From positions 186,001-250,000 of the forward strand of contig BDSI01000155.1 in NCBI GenBank assembly GCA_003117195.1: 64,000 bases of DNA, written 5' to 3'. Source of the stretch: Eudorina sp. 2006-703-Eu-15. Lineage: Eukaryota > Chlorophyta > Chlorophyceae > Chlamydomonadales > Volvocaceae. Positions 46,987 to 58,826 of this stretch are shown one piece after another. The notes beneath the pieces are model-generated. The model searched no databases, was not told the origin of the DNA, and saw nothing but the letters and a program-made list of their open reading frames with translations. The stretch's first letter is position 1. Every line of letters starts with the position of its first letter. A program made the translations under genes and the position numbers.

Positions 46987-48479
46987 CTTAACCTTAAGGT
47001 AACTGCTGATTGTTGTCCTGGCTGGCTGGTGCTTCCGTCGCTGCCTGGGCAGGTCCCGCCGTCCTTTGCACTACGTAAATCCTTTCCGAAAGGTAGCTAG
47101 GACTTGCGTTACGCACGTTGCGCTCGCTTATGGTACTTGCTTGATCAATTGTCCGGTGCGCGTAGTGCGTGTGCGTTAAGGACGCGGGTGTGTTGTCAGA
47201 ACACATGCCTCAGAACATCTATCATGTAACAGCCATACGGCATAGCTTACACATACAGTATAAGTAAATATCAAAGAGCCCGCACAACATCTCGAGTATA
47301 TATCCTTTGTCACCAAACGCTACATATACTACATATCATGCCTTATCAGAAAAGGACCAGCTGGCAGATGTCCTCCAGTGACATCTCATCATGGTACATA
47401 TCCAGGATCGTGATACACTACAGGGTGTCCTGCTTTCGTTTGCACTGTGATATGACCGGATATGAGGGTGCAGAGGCTTCGTGCATGCATGCCTGCGTGT
47501 GCATGTTAACATCATCACCTGATGCGCCTCCCACAATGCAAGTCATGCTAGGTGTACGCGCTCAAATTTCCAGCCATTTTATGCCTCAGGCGCGTTGGTC
47601 CATGGAACATTAAGCAAAACTTGTACAACGGGCGTTCGTAACACATCACCACTCGACCCAGAATTGGCAGTATAAACCAGATGGTCGCGATTGATAGTAT
47701 CGGGACTATTTATCTGTACGTCATGAACTTCTATACATGCTGTGATAAGAGTATAAAAGGGTGACCTTCCTTCAAGGGGCACGGTGGACGTTTAGTCATT
47801 TTCGCTGTGCACCCGACCAATGTACCATTTCAACATGTACTAGTTACAGACAGAACGTTTTTGTGAGGATGGCAGAGGGAATTCTTGTTGTCGCCCGCAA
47901 CTCGTTCACGGGAAAGGTCCGTACCCCATTCAGTTACAAAGCTGTAGTATTTCCAAACAAGCTACCACGAAAACTTGCGGTGACATCGTTGATTGCTGTT
48001 AAGAGCATGAAAATATATGGCAATTTGATTTTAGTTACCACAATCATACACCACAGGTTCTTTTAGTAATCTTGGCGTTAGCTCGTACCAGCCAGAAGTC
48101 GCCTTGCTGCTGGATGTCTTTCACTTAATCCATGTACAAATTATGAGTCATGGTTGAGGACCTTTGCAATGATTTCATTTAGCCATTCAGTTTTGGCGGC
48201 GTGTACAGCAAAATGAGTTTGGCCTTTTACGTCAGAACCACTTTATTTCCATTATGACATTCAGAAGACCTCAAATGTTTCCCAGCTGTACGATTACTTT
48301 GCAAATGCACACATGAGCTTGATTTACGGAGGTCCTCTCTTACTTGGGTTTTCCTCGCTCGTTCGGTCTGCAACTGTTTGCAAACTGCCTTCATTCATCG
48401 CATCACTTCGCCGTTTTGCAACACATTAATTCGATAGCTTCACTTTTTCCTACCTGCTCGAGGACTTATTAGACTTGTT

Positions 48480-48896
48480 ATGGCCTGTTCTGCGTTGCGC
48501 CGTTGGCAGTACTGGGTGATTTTCCTGTTACAAATCATCGGACAACTACGCAGCTCCTGTCTAGCTGAAAACTGCGCAGCGGTTAAGGAAACGTCCACAG
48601 GAGCGCCACTGAAAAGTTTTCATGCCGGTCGTCGGCTGCTAGCAGAGGCCAGTACAGCCAGCAGCAGCGCGTCTGCTTTCACGACAATGTCCGTGACCAA
48701 CGGCCTTGAATTTGTCATAGCCCTGAATGATCCGACGGTGGGGCGAGTACTCCTGTCGGCTCCGGCCATCAACGTCACCATGGCCGACTGGACGGCTGGA
48801 AGCCCCAAGCTCCCCGTTCTCCTCACACGCAACATCACGTTGGAGGGCGACCCGGTGACTCGAACCGTACTTGACTACAACAAGGTCAGAGGAGTG
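48480..48896 (+). CDS. First exon of a secreted beta-helix-type protein (partial)
   Basis: 139 codons from ATG 48480 to a GTAAGT donor at 48897. A signal peptide is clear (WQYWVIFLLQIIGQLRSS). Then comes a pattern I associate with large volvocine families of secreted, right-handed beta-helix (pectin-lyase-like) proteins: FVIALNDPTVGRVLLSAPAI, then LLTRNITLEGDP and LDYNKVRGV. In such proteins many more exons follow. Here none can be seen in the next 1.9 kb. Either the intron is long and the rest was lost when mobile DNA entered, or this is a gene fragment. Confidence 0.55.
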
Positions 48897-50782
48897 GTAA
48901 GTGGGTTCGTGCGTGCATGGTAGAAGTCCTTTGTTGGTTATCGCGACATGCATACGGACTATATTATTAAATGCATGTGTCCGCGCGTGCGTGTACGTAC
49001 GTGCTGAGTTACTACACGAAACTACACGACCACGCACACGCCCGCCATCGCCCTCCGTCGCTGCCTAAACGACGTCGTAAAGCGCCGTCGGGTGCTCGGG
49101 CGAAGTTGACCCGGCACCCTCACACACTACCGACCGACTAAGGTAACGAACCGGGAAATTGTGTGAGAATACGTAGACCGATGGTGGCGGCGCGCGTATA
49201 TTTAGGCTGCCAACGGCCCCATAACAAACGACCGGGTTCTTCCCGGCGCATTACCATCATTATCAATATAATTATTATACTATTCGCATGTGAGCACACG
49301 CGTGATCATCAGCCAGGCCTTGCTCAACACGAGCGACATTGAGGAACATGTATATTTGCATCGCAGACGTACACACTGTATGTTGTGAAACTGCAGACCT
49401 GTCGCTGCAGCAGCTGACCGACGTCTAGTTCAACACTAGCTAGACAAGCGAGCTGACATCGTACCTCGAACCACAGGCACACTCAAAGTCCTGGCGAGAG
49501 GTAGCATAGATGTTACATTCCGCTGTCGGAAACAAGCAAACTAGCCAAAGATATAATCAGAGACGGTAATGCCGTACAGGTGGGCGCACTCATGGCAAAG
49601 TTAATTACCAGGTAGCTCCAACCACCAAAATAGGCACAGCTACTGGGCAGCCCTCAGGCCAGAATTATCAGAATAGGCACTTGGCTTGGTTCTGCCTCCA
49701 CAAACGCAACGGACACTACGACAATAATACGAGAACGCCCAGACATATATACAGTTCATAGTGAAGTCTGGCCGAGAATCTACATTATTCCCACGCGGAC
49801 ATACAGACTTCAGGCAGACACTCAAACACATTCGCCCACGGCAAGTACGTGATAGCAAATAAACGTGCAGACAAAACGTCAGCAGCAAAGAACGCAACAT
49901 TTCAGCGGTGGGCTGTATATGTACAATCCCCACCCAAACCATAAAACCCTAAACCCACCCAACCCTACAATCCCCACCTCAAACCCTATACCCTAAAATC
50001 CCGACGTACAACGTCAGCTCGTTAGTGTTCTAGTAATCTGCGGGGCTAGCGGGATGGAGCGAACCTGTAGTGGTCCTGGCTGGAGGGATCCGAGATCGGT
50101 AGCATCAGCTTGCAAGCGCTTTTCCTTAAGCAAGGGTTCACTGACTGGCACAACTAACAGAACCCCAAATCAGCAAGCAAGGAATCAAGGCATCCGTCGA
50201 GCGAGTACCATATGCGTGCATGCCTGAATGCAGAATGCGATATTTCGCGCATTGAACGAATGAAAGCATGTATGCGAAGCGAATACGAAGACTAGCTAGG
50301 AAGCATCATGCTGATAGGAAGACGGGACGGAATACCTACCTCTGTGATTCAAGCAACAAATAACACAACCGGTCGCCGTACGAAAATCGCGAGAGTCGCG
50401 CGCTCGCGCTTTCGCCAACAGATGAAGCGAGCAATCAACGCAGATCTGATACTATGTATGTACACTACTGCCACGCAGCAGAGCGGCACAATCGCTAGGA
50501 GGCTTCTAGGCAAACAAGCGCAAGCAGGAGCAGCAAAGACCGACATTCACTGTCTTAAATTGGTTCGAAGGCAAGGTACCAGTTGCCATTAAAGGATCTC
50601 GATACCTGCTTCCTCAGCTTGCTTGCGCGCCATCTCCTGCCTATCTACGTCTCCACATCTCTCCGTGCGCGTCTGTGCCTCACATTTTTCTTCTGCAACG
50701 AACGGCTTTATTACGTACACATGCCGAAACGTCTTTTTTTGGGAGGGCTGCTGGCCCGCCATCTCCGTCCTAACCACCCCTA
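48897..50782. other. No gene seen; contains telomere-like tract
   Basis: AT-richer sequence with no exon continuing the 48480 frame. The tract at 49943-50000 is described separately. Confidence 0.45.
49943..50000. repeat. Degenerate telomere-like repeats
   Basis: AAACCCTAAACCC, CAACCCTACAA, AAACCCTATACCCTAAAA and similar words lie in tandem. CCCTAAA/CCCTAAAA are the telomere units of volvocine algae and plants. Interstitial and decayed. Confidence 0.5.
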
Positions 50783-51101
50783 GTACCCGGTGGGAAAATG
50801 AGCATAAGGAGGCCTTTTGGCGCCTTACAGTCGATGGCGTCCCGTTGTTGGGCAATGCCCATATGCGACACGCGAGGGTGGCGTGGTGTGGATGCGATGG
50901 ATACCCAGTGGAAGGAGGGGGGACAGAAACACCCCGCCAGCACCATTTCTGGTCGTGCCGGGTGGCCCAGGCGGTGGTGGGTCAGATGGAATCACGCCTA
51001 GGGGCGCGGATACGGAGGACGCATGTTTGGCTGGCGGAACCCCCCCCACCCGTGGAGCAATGTGTATGGGATGTGGTGGTGTTGGCCGCGATCGCGGCCA
51101 T
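50783..51101 (+). mobile_element. LINE fragment, left half (reverse-transcriptase C-terminal zinc knuckle)
   Basis: The frame reads WENEHKEAFWRLTVDGVPLL, then a Cys-Cys-His-His-Cys pattern ending RQHHFWSCRVAQAVV. This is the usual C-terminal region after the reverse-transcriptase core of L1-type elements. It is 5'-truncated and cut at 51101 by the DNA transposon. The frame continues at 59143. Confidence 0.8.
51099..51101. repeat. Target-site duplication CAT (left)
   Basis: CAT directly precedes the left inverted end and is repeated at 59143-59145. Removing one copy with the insert makes the LINE frame read AIAAMETGRRFM. Confidence 0.8.
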
Positions 51102-51131
51102 CCCTATGGCATAAACAGGTCGGTTACCGGT

Positions 51132-51388
51132 CGGTAACAAAGTCGGTTACCGGGGGGGTCGGGATTGGGTCGTTTTTGGGTCGGTTACCCGTCGGCTCGG
51201 TTACTGGGTGGGGTCGGTTACCGACCTGGGGGGGGTCGGTAACTGGGGGCTCGGTAACCGAGCCTCGTAAGTTTCCGAGCCCCCAGTTACCGACCCCCCC
51301 CAGGTCGGTAACCGACCCCACCCAGTAACCGAGCCGACGGGTAACCGACCCAAAAACGACCCAATCCCGACCCCCCCGGTAACCGACC
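51132..51388. repeat. Long hairpin: about 120-bp arms, about 19-bp loop
   Basis: 51132-51254 is almost perfectly complementary to 51274-51388. The arms are built from GGTCGGTTACC, GGGTCGTTTTTGGG and CTGGGGGCTCGG words. It belongs to the left subterminal region of the transposon. Confidence 0.93.
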
Positions 51389-51484
51389 CCAAAGCCCGGT
51401 AAACGAGCCCCCCATGGTCAGTAACCGATCGATAGCTGGGGGTACTGTGTATGAAAGCATCATCCAAAATGTTACAGAAGCACC

Positions 51485-51850
51485 GGTATATAGGGGCCTG
51501 TCCACGCTGTCCACACCCGGTCATGTGTCCTGTCCACGCTGTCCACGCCATCCACGCAGCCGTGTCCACACTGTCCACGCCCGGTCATGTGGTGCTGTCC
51601 ACGCCCGGTCATGTGGTGCTGTCCACGCCCGGTCATGTGGTGCTGTGTCCACGCTATCAACGCCCATCCACGCGGCCCTGTCCACGCTGTCCACACCCGG
51701 TCATGTTGTCCTGTCCACGCTGTCCACGCCAACTCATGTGGTCCTGCCTGTCCACACTATCAACACCTATTCATGCACCCATGTCAACGCTGCCAACAAA
51801 CACCCAGCCAAGCGGACCTGTCCATGCTGTCCACGCACCGCTGCATACAT
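51485..51850. repeat. CACGC-TGTCCAC minisatellite
   Basis: Words of 24-33 bp, such as CCACGCCCGGTCATGTGGTG, repeat with variation; three adjacent 24-bp copies lie at about 51574-51645. Confidence 0.9.
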
Positions 51851-51979
51851 CAAATGTTGTTATGTGAATTCCCAACATAGCGCATTACCCAGCATGTCAA
51901 CCCTGCCAGTCTCAGCATGCGTGTAAGTGGGCTTCTTCTGGTTACTCGTCTAACGTCACAGACATGCCCCTCTACCACT

Positions 51980-52210
51980 TCACCCCGCCGCTGTGCGCTT
52001 CTTCCTTGTCTCCCCACTCCCACCCCGGCCATCTGCCCTCCCACTGGAACCCGGCTTGCCCTGCACCATTCCCCCTCCTCCCTTACCCCGGCGTTTAGCC
52101 GCCCGATTAACCTCCTCAACTTTCCTTGCCTCATCTCTGTCACCGCCATCACTGCTGCTGCTCCCGCTCGTACTGAACAAAGCGTCACTGTCCTCCCTAG
52201 TGGGAGGCAT
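51980..52210 (-). CDS. Small transposon ORF, acidic/Ser-rich then basic
   Basis: 76 codons from ATG 52210: MPPTREDSDALF, a serine/aspartate stretch, then EARKVEEVNRAAKRRGK and a Gly/Arg tail. The charge pattern suits the N-terminus of a DNA-binding protein, but there is no homology I can name. It may be an exon of a second transposon gene. Confidence 0.25.
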   Translation of the reverse strand: MPPTREDSDALFSTSGSSSSDGGDRDEARKVEEVNRAAKRRGKGGGGMVQGKPGSSGRADGRGGSGETRKKRTAAG

Positions 52211-54580
52211 GTTGTAGGGCTACCATAAGTGGAGCCCCGACCCCCAGTGTTCCCGGTGGTGTCTCTATCTGCAATCTCCACCTCAACGCAGCCTCCACTG
52301 GAGGTGGCACCTATTCACCAATGCGATCCACATCCAACCATGCCTTTACACATCCCTGCCTCTTAAAAGGCCCTTCATCACGTGCACCCATGCCCTACAT
52401 AGTCTAAGATGTGCACATACACACCAGTATGCACCAACTGGCCGCCTTGCTTAAGCCTTGCTTAGCCGCTCGCCCCCGCAGCTGCTGTGCTCCACAAGTG
52501 CTCCCCCATCCAGCAGCCACGCCAGCCTCTCCTGGGGAGAAAGGTGGTTGTAAAGCCATCACTGACAGACTAACAATGTTGTGCAAATAACGTTAAGTAC
52601 AGTTACTCAGAGTAGCAAAAAGAGGACTATGACTATCTGGCGAACGAAGTCCCACAAGCCTATCATCCCTAGCAGGTCGCATTAACTAAAATTAAATCTT
52701 ATTTAAGGCAAGCGTCACTTTGGGCTGTGCAGCCTAATGTTTGCAGAACTTACGTTCTCCAAGTAGCACGGCGCTTGCTCCCGGAGTGGTCGTCTCGCAC
52801 CATGTAGCTTTCATGTCATTAGTCTGTAATACAAACAGAGTGTCGGCAGCATTTGTCCTGTTAGCGGGGGTAGCCGAACCCATCGATGCAACATGCAACA
52901 AAGCAGCAAAACGGCGAACCCAAAGCTCCAGCACATCAACATAGTTACATCCTCACCAGAATGTGTAGTCTCATTCCAATAAACAAACCATGCTATCGGT
53001 CTGTACTATTCTTACGCTTGCAAAGCCAGCCCCAAGAGCTCGCCAGAACACTGGGAGATGCGGCAACTGGACTGCCTTTCTACATCAGATACTTAATACA
53101 GATCTGGAAAGCGTCATTGGGATGAGCGTATGGTAAGCACCGGGCTCGGTCAACTTGGTTGTTAGCTGCGTCCAGCAGTCAAGGATAACAGTACGCATGT
53201 TGACGGAAGAATGTGATATCACACATAATATGGTATATAAGTATAAGTTAATTGGATAAGATGAACACAGGCGTTCGTGAGAATTCAGCAGCAAATGTGC
53301 ATCCGTACCCAATGAATGTGGGCACTTTAGTGTCGCCCTCTAAGCCTCTGTGTTGCAGCTTAACATAAAAATATATCCACGCCATAGGTGACCTAGCGCC
53401 CCCACACGGATGGCAGTCGGACCACATCGTCCCGTGTACCAAAGTAATGTAACACACTCGCATAGCTACCTCTTGCATCCTACGAATTCTCTGTAAGCTA
53501 TGCTTGTTGGTATGGATTGTTGAGCTTCGTGGCCACTACAATATAACTTGCGCTCCGACCGCAGCAAAATTGCTCCGGTCGATACAGGCACTGTGTTGTG
53601 TGACCTCTTGCCAAGAAACGTGTCTTACATTTCATATCGTTATATTTTTTGATGGAACGGCGTTGTCCCGTTGTCCTGCAATGACAATTGCGGTTAAAGT
53701 TCGGTCACTGTGTCAAGTTGTCCTCCATACTGGAGTGAAGCATTTCTCATGCATCATATCGATACTCCTGAAAGGTTTGTCACTGGACAGGTGTCACCTA
53801 GCTGTCTGGTGACGAACACAGAAGGTTTGCTCCGGCCGATGCAACATTGCTCCGGTCGATACAGACACCGGGACTTGCGAATTAATGCCCTCACGGGTTG
53901 TGCTAAGCCTTTTTAACGCATCATATCAATATTCTTGAAAGATTTGTTATGAAAAGTTTAGCGGTGCCGGATACTCGAGTGAACCATTTACACTCCGCCA
54001 GGGCCCGACCCTGTTGTGCACGGTACCAGCACAGGCCATGTCATGTCGCACGTCAGCCTTCCTCTCACACACAAAGCACCTTGTCTGTAATGATGCGATA
54101 GCACGTGCGGTGCCACCATGTGCGGACTTGCCATCATGGTGGCGCCCCTCCCTCCCCCGGGCACATAACGAACAAACAACCCATCCCGCTCCCATCACCC
54201 TCTGCACACTCTACGACAGTCGTTCCATACATACACAGCACTCTCTCAGCTGCAGCTCATGCATTGCACCATTTCCACGCCACTGGCGCCGCCTTCCTTT
54301 CACGACGGGCACTACAACGCATCACCTCGCCCAGTCTTCTGCAATATCAGCGCGGGCCAGGCTTTGTCATGCACGGCATCAGCACATTGGGCCCCCCCAC
54401 CTCCCCCAGGCTAAAAATGAACAACCCATCCAGATCCCATCACCGACTGCGCACTCCAAGATCGATGCTCAGTACACAGCACGTATGTCGTACATTACAC
54501 TGCACACAATGTGAAAATCTGCACGTGCCCTACACGCGGGGGTTATGGGGCCAGGAAACGGGTGACATGCCAGTGCAGAG
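52211..54580. other. Transposon interior without recognised gene
   Basis: AT-richer sequence. It holds a roughly 115-bp segment (53826-53940) repeated at 55511-55620. No frame with recognisable content is seen on either strand. Confidence 0.5.
53826..53940 (+). repeat. Direct repeat, copy 1
   Basis: Starts TTTGCTCCGGCCGATGCAA and ends in the CGCATCATATCAATATTCTT region. It aligns with 55511-55620 and in part with 55690-55725. Confidence 0.75.
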
Positions 54581-55404
54581 CTAGCACCACGAGCATGGGG
54601 GTGCCTGATGGCTTGGGTGGGGCACGGGCCAGCATGGCCATGGCACAATGGAGTTGGTGAACCACCAGGGCCCATCGGGCGAGGCGTACGGCTGCCTCCG
54701 CACCACTGGGCAGCGCAGGCATCGGTCAATCTGACCTGCAAGGCTAGGGCTGTGGTGCCATGCTGCCTTGACCACCTCGTTCACCTCACCGTCAGGACCA
54801 CTATGGTGAACCAGCGCCTGGGCCTGCCCGAACCACATCTGGCCGTCCCCCCCGCCCCCGCATCTGGGGGAATCAAGAACCACACACCCGGCTGGAGCTT
54901 GAGGTCCCCGACCCAAAGCTCCTTCAGCAGCTGGCATCGACGTTGTACCTTTCCCGTCGTACAAGCGGCCCAAGTCCAGGTGCTCGGCGTTAGTGAGTTT
55001 GTGCCGGTCATTTTCCACATTGCCCAGGCCGATGCAGGGCAGTCCCTCGCGAAGGTACTCTTGGTCCCACATTCCATGGTCGGTGTCGTCGTCGTAGTCG
55101 TCCTCACACTTGCCAATGGCCCTGTAGGCGGGCGACCGGCGCAGTGCAAGTGTCACCTCCTTGTCCAGCACCGAGAAGAACATGCTGGATTCACCACGGT
55201 GTCCTTAATGACGCCCCCGATCACATGCATGCCGTTGTACTGGATCCCGACCGCAGGGTTGAAGTACATAAGCCGGTACAATGGGCAAGGGAGCTCGTCC
55301 TGCCCTAAGGTGAGCTCCTGCAGGGATGTAGGCCCCGATGCCTGTGCACCCAGCACTTGAAACACCCCGTCTGTGAAGCCGAGCAATTGCCATCCGAGGT
55401 GCAC
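54581..55404 (-). pseudogene. Decayed transposase-like gene
   Basis: Frame 55404-55153 reads LGFTDGVFQVLGAQASGPTS and RLMYFNPAVGIQYNGMHVIG before going out of frame. Frame 55183-54581 takes over one base shifted with MFFSVLDKEVTLALRRSPAY and an acidic DDYDDDTDHGMWDQEYLREG. The break looks like a frameshift; no intron of sensible size fits. The GMHVIGGVIKD segment recalls the conserved His region of large eukaryotic DNA transposases (CACTA/Plavaka type), which is an inference from pattern only. Confidence 0.4.
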
Positions 55405-55510
55405 GTGGTGGTGATGCCGTGCAGATGTGCATGGCTTGCCATGCGGATGTGCATGGCCTGGCTAGGGTTGTGGTAATGAGAGACCGCCGAGTTGCATGGG
55501 GAGGGCGGGC

Positions 55511-55620
55511 TTGCTCCGGCCAATGCAATACTGCTCCAGCCGATAGAGATACCAGGACTTGCGAGTTATTGCCCTCTCGGGTTGTGCTAAGACTCTCTTA
55601 TGCATCGTATCGATATTCCT
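55511..55620 (+). repeat. Direct repeat, copy 2
   Basis: Diverged copy of 53826-53940 (shared TTGCTCCGGCC, GGACTTGCGA, GGGTTGTGCTAAG and ATATTC words). Confidence 0.75.
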
Positions 55621-56223
55621 GACAATTCTGTTGATGGAACGGCGTCGCCTGGCTGTGCCTAGCTGTCTGGTGACAATGTCAGAGGGTTGTGCTCAGCCTT
55701 TCTTACGCATTGTATGAATATTCTTGACGGACGCAGAACGGACACACAATTGCCGTGCCATATATGTATATCACCATTTACACTCAGCCCGGGCCGGGCC
55801 CTGTCATGCACGGTTACCTGGTTAACCCTAGCCGTCAACACATACACACAGCACCTTGTTCGTAATGAACCAATATCACATGCAATGCAGCCACGTATAC
55901 CACTTCCTCCCCGCCCAGTCCAAGGGCGACTAGAGACTGCGGCCATACATGTCCAACACACCTGTCCCTTACAGCAGAATCGCTAGGGTTTCCAGAACAT
56001 GCCAACTGCCAACATTCTAATTAGACAGATCACCACCCACTGTTGCCTGGTACACACGTCACAGGCGCCCAGACAAAAAGCCAGGGTTTCGCAGTCCCTT
56101 TCGCTTCAGTGACAACCGGCTCACCAAACTTCCCTTGCTGCCTCCCGCCCCAATCTGCCGTAAAAGAACCTGGAGGGGAGGGCATAGCGCAGCAAGAGCT
56201 GAAAATGCCCGCATCCGAGCTGC

Positions 56224-58335
56224 CGACCTGCCCACCCTACAGCGGACGAAGGGCGCCGCTCTCCGGTCACAAACAGCGCGGATGTATGTGTGCAAGGGCG
56301 CGGCGAGTGCTCACGCCCACATGCATGGACAGTGTGGACAGCCCCAGGCCCCCTCCCCCCTTCTCATATCACACGTGTGAATGGTGCCCGCAGGGACAGG
56401 TCATTGCTGCTATTACATGTGCCACGCATTGGTTCATCGATCCTTGTCCCCGTGCGTGGACAGCGTGGACATGCGCATGGAGCCAGGCCTGCACAGCTTG
56501 CCCCATCCTCCCCCCGCCGTCCCCGTGGCACCCATACCAGCGACACCTCACCTGGGGTGCTAGCTGCCGCAGGCCCTGCTCGCCCAGCGCCAGCGCCAAC
56601 GACGCAGCCGTTGGTCACTGCACCCATGACGCCGCCCGGTGCGCCGCCTGAGCCGCCGCCCTGCCCACCCTACAGCGGACGAAGGGCGCCGCTCTCCGGT
56701 CACGGAAGTATGTGTGCAAGGGCGCGGCGAGTGCTCACGCCCGCGTGCGTGGACAGTGTGGACAGCCTGGGGCCCCCTCCCCCCTTCTCATAGCGCACGA
56801 GTGAATGGTGCCCGCAGGGACAGGTCATTGCTGCTATTACATGTGCCACGCATTGGTTCATCGACCTGGTTCATCGATCCTTGTCCCCGTGCGTGGACAG
56901 CGTGGACATGCGCATGGAGCCAGGCCTGCACAGCTTGCCCCATCCTCCCCCCGCCGTCCCCGTGGCACCCATACCAGCGACACCTCACCTGGGGTGCTAG
57001 CTGCCGCAGGCCCTGCTCGCCCAGCGCCAGCGCCAACGACGCAGCCATTGGTCGCTGTACCCATGACACCGCCCGGTGCGCCGCCCGAGCCGCCGCCCTG
57101 CCCACCCTACAGCGGACGAAGGGCGCCGCTCTTCGTTCACGAACAGCGCGGATGTATGTGTGCAAGGGCGCGGCGAGTGCTCACGCCCGCGTGCGTGGAC
57201 AGTGTGGACAGCCCCAGCCCCCCTCCCCCCTTCTCAAAGCGCACGAGTGAATGGTGCCTGCAGGGACAGGTCATTGCTGCTATTACATGTGCCACGCATT
57301 GGTTCATCGATCCTTGTCCCCGTGCGTGGACAGCGTGGACATGCACATGGAGCCAGGCCTGCACAGCTTGCCCCATCCTCCCCCCGCCGTCCCCGTGGCA
57401 CCCATACCAGCGACGCCTCACCTGGGGTGCTAGCTGCCGCAGGCCCTGCTCGCCCAGCGCCAGCGCCAACGATGCAGCCGTTGGTCACTGCACCCATGAC
57501 ACCGCCCGGCGCGCCGCCCGAGCCGCCGCCCTGCCCACCCTACAGCGGACGAAGGGCGCCGCTCTCCTGTCACGGAAGTATGTGTGCAAGGGCGCGGCGA
57601 GTGCTCACGCCCGCGTGCGTGGACAGTGTGGACAGCCTGGGGCCCCCTCCCCCCTTCTCATAGCGCACGAGTGCATGGTGCCCGCAGGGACAGGTCATTG
57701 CTGCTATTACATGTGCCACGCATTGGTTCATCGACCTGGTTCATCGATCCTTGTCCCCGTGCGTGGACAGCGTGGACATGCGCATGGAGCCAGGCCTGCA
57801 CAGCTTGCCCCATCCTCCCCCCGCCGTCCCCGTGGCACCCATACCAGCGACACCGCACCTGGGGTGCTAGCTGCCTCAGGCCCTGCTCGCCCAGCGCCAG
57901 CGCCAACGATGCAGCCGTTGGTCGCTGAACCCATGACACCGCCCGGCGCGCCGCCTGAGCCGCCGCCCTGCCCACCCTACAGCGGACGAAGGGCGCCGCT
58001 CTCCGGTCACGAACAGCACAGAAGTATGTGTGCAAGGGCGCGGCGAGTGCTCACGCCCGCGTGCGTGGACAGTGTGGACAGCCCCGGACCCCCTCCCCCC
58101 TTCTCATAGCGCACGAGCGAATGGTGCCTGCAGGGACAGGTCATTGCTGCTATTACATGTGCCACGCATTGGTTCATCGATCCTTGTCCCCGTGCGTGGA
58201 CAGTGTGGACATGCGCATGGAGCCAGGCCTGCACAGCTTGCCCCATCCTTCCCCCGCCGTCCCCGTGGCACCCATACCAGCGACACCTCACCTGGGGTGC
58301 TAGCTGCCGCAGGCCCTTCTCGCCCAGCGCCAGCG
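56224..58335. repeat. About 435-bp tandem array, nearly five copies
   Basis: The word CCCACCCTACAGCGGACGAA recurs at 56231, 56664, 57101, 57534 and 57971: spacings 433, 437, 433, 437. Two unit types alternate (one with an AACAGCGCGG insert, one with a doubled CATCGACCTGGTT), so the true period is an 870-bp dimer. On the minus strand each unit carries LALALGEQGLRQLAPQ ending at a perfect GTGAGG donor, which suggests a duplicated exon. Confidence 0.93.
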
Positions 58336-58405
58336 CCAGATACTGCACTTGGCTGAGCCTCTGTACCCCTCGAGCGCCACAGCAGGAAGTGTGTCCTCCT
58401 TCTTC

Positions 58406-58594
58406 TCATCTAACTTGGACAGCTTTCACGGTGCCTTCCTTGAGATCAGGATGCGACGCTATTCTGTGAATTTCAAGGCAATTATCTCGGTCGCACAGGT
58501 GCTTGTCACAGCCATTATTGGTTATAACCTTAGGTCTGTAATCTGATCCGCGACAGTCGGGGTTAGCGCAGCGGCCCCTCGCTGCCATTAACAC
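58406..58594 (-). CDS. Transposon ORF with Cys-rich N-terminus
   Basis: From ATG 58594: MLMAARGRCANPDCRGSDY, then CDKHLCDRDNCLEIHRIA and a stop at 58406. The CxxxxC...CxxxxCxxxxxC spacing suggests a zinc-binding first domain. Just downstream on the same strand lies the LALALGEKGLRQLAPQ exon-like copy at 58343-58290. Likely the 5' end of the transposon's minus-strand gene; function unknown. Confidence 0.3.
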   Translation of the reverse strand: MLMAARGRCANPDCRGSDYRPKVITNNGCDKHLCDRDNCLEIHRIASHPDLKEGTVKAVQVR

Positions 58595-58826
58595 GGGAAA
58601 TTGTCGGTTGTAGTGGCATTCACTGTGAGCAATACTACTGCTGGATAGCTAGACTATAACTTAGTAAAGTTTTCCGACTAAGACATTCCACCAGGGACAC
58701 TTGGTTGTTGCGACCCATTGTACGGTCAACATTCCTGTAATAGTTTGTTGCCCTACGAACTGGCAACCAATATGTGTCATTAACAATTAAATAAACATAG
58801 GTTTGAACTACTTAACTATGATTTAA

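Larger units (their letters stand above)
43715..48479. other. Gene-poor region with small repeats
   Basis: No host exon can be supported. It holds a 455-bp inverted-repeat element (45155-45609) and a transposon-end copy (46944-46986). Open frames such as 44561-45193 (+) and 45097-45678 (-) are unsupported; the latter lies over the inverted-repeat element. Confidence 0.45.

Noticed and set aside
56805..58109. 434-codon open frame (+) across the tandem array
   Set aside because: It crosses repeat units whose monomer length is not a multiple of three, has Pro/Ala-rich composition in every frame, and the more exon-like signal is on the other strand.
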